NCBI GenBank assembly: GCA_944989445.1
Contig: CALYLW010000168.1
Span: 620,001 to 684,000 of the forward strand
From: Ampullaceana balthica
Lineage: Eukaryota; Mollusca; Gastropoda; Lymnaeidae
Length of the DNA stretch: 64,000 bases
Direction of reading: 5' to 3'
A model generated the notes under the pieces. The model searched no databases. It saw only the letters and a program-made list of their open reading frames with translations, and had not been told where the DNA came from. This document shows positions 23,933 to 35,300 of this stretch, piece by piece; positions within the stretch are counted from its first letter, which is position 1; every line of letters starts with the position of its first letter. Made by a program: the position numbers and the translations under genes.

Positions 23933-24535
23933 CATGATAAGCAAACGATTTCTCTCAATGTACACAGTAACCATTATCAACATTTTGAACATTCACGGCA
24001 GTCAATAGTTTAAACCAAAATGTTCGTGTAATCGCCCGGATATTAGTTTATATTTATCATCCGAAATATTTTACTTTTTGAATTCCAGTACATTTATAAG
24101 TGGTGGGTCGATTAATCGTTAAAAAAATTAATATTCAAAAAAATTTAACGATCGAGAAATTAATCGTTAATTTCCGCAGCCCTAATACATATACAAAAAT
24201 TATCTTTGACACAAACAAAATAAATAAAAATAAAGCCATAAGTCTGTTAGAGCCAGGGCTGAGCTTTTACTCACTAATAAATACTGTAAGGACTTCGTCG
24301 TGTCACCAAGACTGCTTGAGGACTTGGCATCTGATAAAGTTTATAATACTGCAAATAGCAGTCTATAGGTAAAGGATGACCTGGAGCGTCTCTTTCAAAT
24401 TTGTATGTTAGTTTGATTGTCCATTTATTTTGTGATTACAACCATACATAAGAACACTGGCAATTACACATTTATCAACACTTTTCTCCTGGTTCAACCT
24501 TAATTTTCAATAGTTAAATAATTTTCAGCCGTTAT

Positions 24536-24885
24536 GAGCCGTCCATAAATGACATCACGCGATTTTGGCAGATTTTTCACTGTATTTTCAGCCCTCGTCA
24601 CATGTAATAAAGAACTAGATCACACTACAATATGACGTCACAAAGCAGCGCCGCCCCCATCATAAAAGTGGTATTTAATGTAAAATTGTAACACGTGTGA
24701 AACCATTTAAAACGTAATTAAATACATTGTAAGCAATATAATATTTAAGTGGAGCTTTTATTTAGAGTTGCACGTTTAATGTGACGTCACAGTTCTTCAA
24801 TGCCCCTCCCTCTCGTCATACATCGTCACAAATCCTGGACCCCCTCCCGCCGTCCTAGGTGTGTGACGTCATTTTTGTTGACATT
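24536..24885. mobile_element. GGCCGTCC-type MITE, copy 2 (right end decayed)
   Basis: Left end GAGCCGTCCATAAATGACAT, with internal GTGACGTCA blocks. The right terminal inverted repeat is eroded. Confidence 0.75.
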
Positions 24886-25620
24886 TTTCACATAACATAA
24901 GTTTGGGTTTGTTTTTGTTTTTTGCATTTTTTTGGGCCAACATTTTGGCTTTTTACGCAAATTAGTTTTTTTCTTTCACATCTAGGTTTTTTTGACATGT
25001 TGGCTAGGTTTTTCCCAAAATAGTCACTGAGCACTGCTCCTAATGTCCATTCCTTCGGGGCCGGGGGCCCGATATCCTTTTTTCAGGCAAGCATTAAAGA
25101 CTTTATTCCCATTATGATTTTACACGGTCTTGACAAATATTGACAATATATATCTATCACGATACAGATTGAAATAAACAGATATTTTAAAGTTTATTTC
25201 TTTTACCGATTGGGCCCAAGTCGCTCTTAATGTCGTTTTTTGCTTATATAAGCTATATAAACTTTTTTTAATCGTTAACTGGGTAAATGGGTGGCTCTTG
25301 ACCAAACTTGGTGTATAATAACTTGATATTAAAATACTATAAAGCTTAATAAGTATATTTACCTCATATTAGGAAGAAAAAACAGTTTGGATCCCATGCC
25401 ACTAATGACACGTAATTGTAACAGAGAGTTTGCCAGTTTCCTTTGCGAAAGTGTACCCTAAGTTTCCCCTACGATGAATGGTGTGTTAAGGTTTAAAGGA
25501 CAATCAGAGATACATTCATTTTTAATAATATATTTATACAGATGACAATAAGTAAATTAAACATTATCTTAACGATGTGCTTGAATTTCATTTCTCCTGA
25601 AATTGTTGCAACGCGCGAAC
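24886..25620. other. No gene recognised
   Basis: T-rich stretch with TTGGCC/TTTTGGC motifs, then unique-looking sequence. Similar T-rich GGCC sequence lies at 20360-20470, on the other side of hAT 4. It may be an older repeat that hAT 4 entered. Confidence 0.35.
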
Positions 25621-26028
25621 GGGTCCGTCCATAAACGACATAATGCACATAGGGGGGAGGGGGGTCCACACATTTGTGACGATGTGTGACGAGGGGAGGG
25701 GTTTTTGAGAAATGTGACGTCACATAAAAAATCGCAACTTTAAATAAAAGTTTCACTTAAATATTTGATTTCTTACCATTTATTTTATGACGTTTTACAT
25801 AGCTTTACGCGTGTTACGATATTAGAGTGAAAACCTTACACTGAATACATACTTAAATGACAAAAAAAGTTATTTGAAAATGCTCTTTTTCAAATAGAAA
25901 ATACTTCTTTTATGGGGGGGGGGAGGAATCTTTGTGACGTCATATTGGAGGGGTCTAAGTTTTTGTGACGATGCTTGACGACGGGGGAGGGAGAGTGAAA
26001 AAATCGGCCAAAATCGTGTGACATCATA
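25621..26028. mobile_element. GGCCGTCC-type MITE, copy 3 (right end replaced)
   Basis: Starts GGGTCCGTCCATAAACGACA and runs through the full interior to GTGACATCAT. It then stops exactly where the rest of the terminal repeat should follow and continues as a hAT right end. Confidence 0.8.
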
Positions 26029-26117
26029 AGCTAATTAACAACGAGGAATTTGCCGCCCCCAACAAAGTGCCGTCCGGGACATTTGCCCCCCTCTCCACCT
26101 CCCTCACTACGTAACTG
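26029..26117 (+). mobile_element. Solo hAT right end fused to the MITE
   Basis: GAGGAATTTGCCGCC, AAAGTGCCGTCCGGGACATT and the terminus CACTACGTAACTG match the right ends of hAT 2 and hAT 3. There is no left partner nearby. Confidence 0.75.
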
Positions 26118-28057
<1,940 letters not shown>

Positions 28058-28245
28058 CAGTGATGGCGAATCTATGACACGCGTGCCACAGACGGCACGC
28101 AGAACCTCATCAGCCGGCACGCAACTAAAATATTACTTCCTTAATCAAACCACCGTGCTGGCACTTTGTGTTGTCACTTTGCTATATAAAAGTAAGTTTT
28201 AATTGAACTTTGGGCACGCGGCCCTAAAAAGTTTCGCCATCACTG
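28058..28245. mobile_element. hAT-type MITE, CAGTGATGGCGAA ends
   Basis: 188 bp with inverted ends CAGTGATGGCGAA and TTTCGCCATCACTG. Flanking 8-mers GCCTATGG and TCCCATGG match at 6 of 8. Confidence 0.75.
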
Positions 28246-28403
28246 TCCCATGGGACGTAGAGATTAGTGGGACACACAACAAAGATGGATTCATCTATGT
28301 TAAGGTTAAGTGATTGCACTTGCTCTGGTATAGAACTGCACATCACTGAAGTGTTTTATTATCTTTCTTCCGGCTATGTTTACTGTATTTATGGCCGTGG
28401 TTC

Positions 28404-28408
<5 letters not shown>

Positions 28409-28481
<73 letters not shown>
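28409..28481. repeat. (TA)n microsatellite
   Basis: About 36 TA dinucleotides just left of the next MITE. Confidence 0.96.
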
Positions 28482-28484
<3 letters not shown>

Positions 28485-28500
28485 CTAATGTCAGCTAAAC

Positions 28501-28688
28501 CAGTGCTTCTCAAAGTGGTGGTCCGCGGACCGGTGTCGGTCCGTGGGCCATCCGATGCCGGTCCGCGGAAGTTACCAAGAAAGGACATTTCGCTACTACG
28601 TTATTACAGGGAAAATAGTTCACTGGACCCTGGTGCAATGGAAAAAATTTCTGCCGGTCCCCAATACTAAAAAGTTTGAGAAGCACTG
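28501..28688. mobile_element. hAT-type MITE, CAGTGCTTCTCAAA ends
   Basis: Inverted ends CAGTGCTTCTCAAAGT and AGTTTGAGAAGCACTG. The target duplication AGCTAAAC is exact (28493-28500 and 28689-28696). The interior has GGTCCGCGGACC palindromes, as in Charlie-type hAT elements. 188 bp, non-coding. Confidence 0.9.
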
Positions 28689-28896
28689 AGCTAAACTACT
28701 ACTAATATAAGCCTCTTTATGGGATTAATTGATATTTTACATTGACATTTAAATCCTTGTAATATCACTATAACACTATAAATAAATATTATACAAATTC
28801 GAATCAAATTTTTTTTTAAATGTGAAGGATTGATCCTATCTTTGTTTTTGTTTTTTTTGTGCGAATCAGACGAAGCCTTGACTCAAACAAAGCCTT

Positions 28897-29179
28897 GGGG
28901 ACGCGGTGGTCGAGTGGCAGCGCGCTCGACTGGCGTACCGATGGTCACGGGTTCGAATCCATGCCAAAGCAAGGATTTGTTCCCGAGGCCTAGGGCGTCC
29001 CTGAGTCACCCGGCTCCGAATGGGTACCTAACACTAGTTAGGCGGCTGGGTAATGCGTGGAACCCACTAAGCCGTGGCCTGTGATCGCTGCATCACTTGC
29101 CAACAGATCATCTGTCATGGACTGTGGACGCAATTATCTTCTGCATAGAAAGAGCGTCTGTATTGATAAGATAAGATAA
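28897..29179 (+). mobile_element. tRNA-derived SINE, copy 1
   Basis: The head has box A GGTGGTCGAGTGGCAGCGC and box B GGGTTCGAATCC at tRNA spacing. The body contains GGGTACCTAACACTAG and GGCGGCTGGGTAATGCG. The tail is GCGTCTGTATTGATAAGATA. It is about 88 percent or more identical by eye to copy 2 at 43054-43358. The last 55 bases match the 3' end of the LINE at 42622-43037, the likely source of its reverse transcriptase. Confidence 0.9.
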
Positions 29180-29334
29180 CAATCATTGTAATAATCACTA
29201 CTTTTGATTAAAATTTCCCAAAATATGATATAAAAAATTTTCATTAATAATATTTTATAATAAAATTTAATTTCTTATTCTCTCGAGTGAAACCACCTTC
29301 ATTAAGTTTCTAGAGCAAATCAAAGAATTTATTC

Positions 29335-29392
29335 ATGAATTTCATGTGTTTGGTTCTCATCACCTGTAATGTCATTCTCCGCGGAGCAACAG
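29335..29392 (+). CDS. Lectin-like receptor exon 1 (signal peptide)
   Basis: ATG at 29335 opens 19 codons of signal-peptide character and ends in ACAG before GTAAAA. It leaves one base of a codon, which the next exon completes. Its linkage to the later exons rests on phase and position only, 3.4 kb upstream. Confidence 0.45.
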
Positions 29393-32300
29393 GTAAAAAT
29401 GCAAATATTAGATGGTATGAAAGAAAGTTTTCGACTCTTAATTTGACATATGTGTTGGTTTGTTTGTTTGTATTTTAATGCATTTTTAGTTTATCTATAT
29501 AAATCACTATTAAGAAAAACAAAAGTCGTCGTCTGCTAGAGTTGACCTAGTTTTTAAAGCCAAGGGAGATAATTTCGGTTTCAGGCTGTAAATTTTTGTC
29601 GCGTTGGAACATAATCATTACTTTTAGTTCTGTCTCATATATAAGGGATTTATAGCCAAAAACTTTGTTTTTACGGGGTTGTTTTATTGTTTATTATATA
29701 CATGTAACGTGAAAGGAATATCGACAGGCTAAGCTAAGTATTATCTTGCAAACCTTTAAAAATAAAATTGTTCTATTGGAATAAGTTATAGCAAGGTGGT
29801 TAATAATAGGTCGTATTTTTGTACAAAATAATAGTTACGTTTTCTAAAATGTAAAATAGCAAGAACAAAAATCAATGTTAGACGGTAACAATTTTTAAAA
29901 TGACTATTCTACACTTACATAGAGGTAATAAAATAATTTAGCCTTTCCCAAAATGGATTTCAAAAAGAAAATTCGGTGTTAAAAAATGGTTTTCCTACAG
30001 AAAATCATATTAACTTGCTTCTAAATTCAAATAAAATCACTTGGCTATATTTATTCGTCAATGAAATAATTATTTATAAAAATTGGAATGAAAAAGGTAA
30101 ACAAATATTACAATTTTATTTAGGGAATCGTATTTTTGACTTGCCAGAACTAAATTATAAACGTATAGATTCATATATCAACATAACCATACATTCAGAT
30201 ATCATATATTTTTAACTCAATTGTTGATCAATATTAAGTATATCCACGGTATATATTCACAGGCATCCGGGCAGAATAGCGACTGTCAAAACAGCGACCG
30301 TCATAATAGCGACTTCAAAATAGCGACTATATCAAAACAGCGACTGTCAAAACAGCGACCGTCATAATCGCGACTGCATCATAATAGCGACTGCATCATA
30401 ACAGCGACTGTATTAAAATAGCGACTTTTCTCTTTTGTTTGTGATAATGTTTGAAAAACTTTTTGAATAACTTACTGTGCCTAGCCTACAATGGAGTTTA
30501 TAAAATTAAGAAAAGTAAGACATGATAGCCATGCAGGTTTTTTGTACAGAAGGAACAATAGAAAATTAAATGCAATCAACTGGAGGTGTGTATAAATAAA
30601 TGTTGGTGTTGTAATGAGTGTTTACACATTTTCGGGACACATTTTTTTTAAAATTCTGTAAAAAAAATTATAACTGCTATTACTTCAGTCAAATATATTT
30701 TGCAGAAAGCTCGATAGAGATTAACAAACATAGATGCAGACATGCAATCGATTAATTTAGGGGGATTGCGGTGGTAGGGGCAGAGGTGGCGTGTGGCTGC
30801 TTTTTTAAGCTAGAGACAGTTCGACTACAATACTTTTTGATCCCCGGATGTTTCGTCCCTTTTCGTTTTTACCTCGTAAAATTGTTTTTGTTTTCTAATT
30901 TTAAAAAAATTGATAAAAATAATGTAGTTAAATATTTTTATCTATTAAGAATTAAAAACTGCATGAAATAGTTATTACACGCTTTTTTTTCAACGTTTAA
31001 TTTAACACTAAAAAGTATACACACTGAAAACCAATCAACATTAAGGGCGAATTCATGATTGTGTTAAATGCACCACTCCTCTGAGGTAGCAAGTCCTTCC
31101 AAACATATCCAACTCCACCCCAACCCCAAGGCAATGTGGTCAGATAGTCCTTTATAAACGTACCTACATTCTCTCAGCCCCAATCCCTGTATTTACCTTC
31201 TCCATAACACGGGGTCCGTGGTCGTCACTTAGTCTAGCCTTCGTAACATGTCATTATGTAACCCCGACAGTTCAACCACAGGAAGTTTTGACAAGGGGGC
31301 TGTCAATATTGTTTAAAAGAAGCTGCCCGGGGAACCATGATTCAAATTTTATTTTTACTGATCAGTTGTTTGTATTTGAATGAATGCGTGTATATATAGC
31401 ATAAGTTAATTGTTTTAAATTTTATTTTAAACACAATTTTTAATTTCAATAAATACTTCATAAAAATGTTGCAATTTTTTGGAGTTTTTATTTGTTACTA
31501 TGCATTTATGTAGTTTTTTCACTAAGGGTCCTTGGGTAAGTTTAGACAATGAAAAGGGGTCTATGTGTCAAAAAAGATTGGAACCACTGTGTTAGGTGAA
31601 CGGTTGGACAAGAATGTGTGGTGAAGTCGCTGTTATGACAGTCGATCTTTTGATACAGTCGCTATTTTGAAGTCGCTATTATGACGGTCGCTGTTTTGAT
31701 ACAGTCGCTATTTTGAAGTCGCTATTATGACGATCGCTGTTTTGATACAGTCGCTATTTTGAAGTCGCTATTATGACGGTCGCTGTTTTGACAGTCGCTA
31801 TTTTGACCCCGTGCCATATTCACAATATAGAGACAAATATATCCAAATATCCATAAATCCAGAGACCCACGTATCTAAACATCCTTGTAATGTCATTTCA
31901 TTAAAACACCGCATGTCATCTAAATATCCCTAAATCCATAGATATGCATATAGAACTATTTGATTTATAATTTATTAATAAACATGACCTAAATCCATGT
32001 GACCCTAAGCCCTTAGATCCATGGACAGGGGCGGATTAAGACTGCACGGGGCCCCTGGCTGCAATTCAAACTGGGGCCCTATCCAGCCAGTGTACCTTTA
32101 GATAAAATGATTGCTAGCAGCTAATATAAGACTGTAACTTGTAAATATTCATCCAAAATGATTATTCATGAAAAAACCAAATTCGAAGAAATAACTTTTT
32201 GCCGGTATCCTAAAATTGAGTGTAAAAGACAATTTATAAAATTAAAAAACACATGAAAAAAAAATTAAGATCCCACCCGGGGATCGAACCCGCAACCGCT

Positions 32301-35300
32301 TGCACCACAAGCCTTAGTACTTTACATTCGGCCACGAGAGCTCATTTAGGGTTGTCAATTTAAAACATATAATATATATTATTCTTTAATAATTTCTGTT
32401 ATTGAGCCTATCAAATCAGGTTTTTTGACTGCTAAGACTATCGTGTGGGAAAAGAGATCATTTTAATAGATGAGATTTTATTAATTTATCATATTTTCAG
32501 CAATTCATGTATACATTTGTCCACATTTATTATAAAATATGCTAAGTTTGGGGGCCCTAAATCATCGGGGGACCCTGGCTTTAGCCCGTTCAGCCCCCCC
32601 TTAATCCGCCATAGTCCATGGACCCCTACTCGTCGATTGGACTATAAAGCGCGAAGGGACCTCAGATTTTCCTACATTTGTCTGTCTTGACCAATCTACT
32701 CCGTGGAGATTCCTTTATTATTGTTATCAGCGGGTGTCTAATGACATTGGATTTGGTTCATCGTTCAGAGATATTGGCCACGGAGGCAGAGTCAAGACCA
32801 ACGACAAGTGCTCGCAATGGAACAACCGGCCAGCTGGGGTGTTGGTGGCGGCAGGCGAGGCTGGTCAACAAATTCTGCTTTATGTTTGACGACACGAAGA
32901 TGACCAGGAGAGGCGCAGAGGTTGGAATCATTTGGTCTACTTACTTACACAGTTAACTTAAAAGAGTTTTCACCAATCATTGAATACCGGTGCGGTGTTC
33001 AGGAGATAAATAGTCTAGTTATGATGACCTCACATATTTTATCTATGTAGACTTAAACATTTGTGGACGACAAAAAAGTCCGCAGTCCGAACCAAGGCAA
33101 AACAATCCACAGTTTTGAAAGGGGAATTAGAATCTACGGTGATACGAGTGTTTATATAGAAGGTTTCATAAAAAAGGAAATTAAGTTGATCATCGCCATT
33201 CAGATCCAGTGGCTATCTGGGCATGTGCTACACTCTCTGCTGGGTTTAAAGGGTATTGAACCGTTAGGGTTATAGGCCATGCAAGAAAAATAATATATTA
33301 AATTAAGCCAACATTATTATTAGCATTATGGCAGTGTTTGAATTCTTGACACAGATTTTCTGTAAACTAAAAGGCGGATCATTGCCGACTGTTGAAGTTT
33401 CTCTCGAACAAAACTTTGATAGAGGAGAGTCATACTGTAAGCACTCATTTGTTCCGTGGAGTTTTTTTTGTCCCCACCACAACTTCCATCAAAAGATTCA
33501 CCACAATATTCATCCCAAAATCAACAACAATTTCCGTCACAATATTTATCACAATCTCCTTTAAAATATCCACAACAGCGGACATTATGAGGTCCACCAC
33601 AATGCCCATTGCAAAGTCCACCAAAATGCCCACCACAATGTCCACCACAACGTCCATTTCAAGTGTCATTTGTTTCGACAGATTGGGTCAGCGTTGAACC
33701 TCAGAATGATTCCTGCATAGCTCTGTCCGTGTCCATGGAATTGGTCAACCTTAGCTGCACTACGTTGTTACCGGTCATTTGCATAGAACCAGGTAGTATT
33801 TGTTGTATGGTAAACTTTTCATTAAAACACCGCACGTCAAGCGAACACTGTATGTGACCTATTCCACGTTGAATGCACTAGTCTATGCTGGATGCACTAG
33901 TCCATGCTGGATGTACTGGTCCATGCTGGATGTACTAGTCTATGCTGGTCTTTGCTGGTCTATGCTAGTCTTTGTTGTATGGTAAACTTTTCATTAAAAC
34001 ACCGCACGTCAAGCGAACACTGTATGTGACCTATTCCACGTTGAATGCACTAGTCCATGCTGTATGTACTAGTCCATGCTGGATGTACTAGTCTATGCTG
34101 GATGAACTAGTCTATGCTGTATGTACTAGTCTATGCTGGATGTACTAGTCTATGCTGGATGTACTAGTCTATGCTGGATGTACTAGTCTATGCTGGATGT
34201 ACTAGTCTATGCTGGATGTACTAGTCTATGCTGGATGTACTAGCCTATGCTGGATGTACTAGTCTATGCTGGATGTACTAGTCTATGCTGGATGTACTAG
34301 TCTATACTGGATGTACTAGTCTATGCTGGATGTACTAGTCTATGCTGGATGTACTGGTCTATGCTGGATGTACTAGTCTATGCTGGATGTACTAGTCCAT
34401 GCTGGATGTACTAGTCTATGCTGGATGTACTGGACCATGCTGGATGTAATAGTCTATGCTGGATGTACTAGTCCATGCTGGATGTACTAGTCTATGCTGG
34501 ATGTACTGGACCATGCTGGATGTAATAGTCTATGCTGGATGTACTAGTCTATGCTGGATGTACTAGTCTATGCTGGATGAACTAGTCTATGCTGGATGTA
34601 CTAGTCTATGCTGGATGTACTAGTCTATGCTGGATGTACTAGTCTATGCTGGATGTACTAGTCTATGCTAGATGTACTAGTCTATGCTGGATGTACTAGT
34701 CTATGCTGGATGTACTAGTCTATGCTGGATGTACTAGTCTATGCTGGATATACTAGTCTATGCTGGATGTACTAGTCTATGCTGGATGCACTAGTCTATG
34801 CTTGATGTACTAGTCTATGCTGGATGCACTAGTCTATGCTGGATGTACTAGTCCATGCTGTATGTACTAGTCTATGATGGATGTACTAGTCTTTGCTGGA
34901 TGTACTATTCTATGCTGGATGTACTAGTCTATGCTGGATGTACTAGTCCATGCTGGATGTACTAGTCTATGCTGGATGTACTAGTCTATGATGGATGTAC
35001 TAGTCTATGCTGGATGTACTAGTCTATGCTGGATGTACTAGTCTATGCTGGATGTACTAGTCTATGCTGGATGTACTAGTGTATGCTGGATGTACTAGTC
35101 TATGCTGGATGTACTAGTCTATGCTGGATGTACTAGTCTATGCTGGATGTACTAGTCTATGCTGGATGTACTAGTCTATGCTGGATGTACTAGACTATGC
35201 TGGATGTACTATTCTATGCTGGATGTACTAGTCTATGCTGGATGTACTAGTCTATGCTGGATGTACTGGACCATGCTGGATGTACTAGTCTATGCTGGGT

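Larger units (their letters stand above)
20501..24184. mobile_element. hAT transposon 4 (BED-finger type), split by hAT 2
   Basis: Left end TAGGGCCGTTAATGATTAAT. The right end, read inward, is TAGGGCTGCGGAAATTAACG. Flanking 8-mers are ATATATAT (20493-20500) and ATACATAT (24185-24192), 7 of 8 identical. The ends are rich in TTAATCG repeats. Minus-strand BED-finger and dimerisation remnants (23575-23768) identify it as hAT. A diverged end of the same family is visible at 47060-47145. Confidence 0.8.
29393..32768 (+). other. Intron 1 of the lectin-like receptor
   Basis: 3.4 kb holding a partial repeat A copy (29477-29690), a Mutator-like element (30262-31815) and a hAT derivative with a tRNA-like module (32026-32614). 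Confidence 0.45.
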
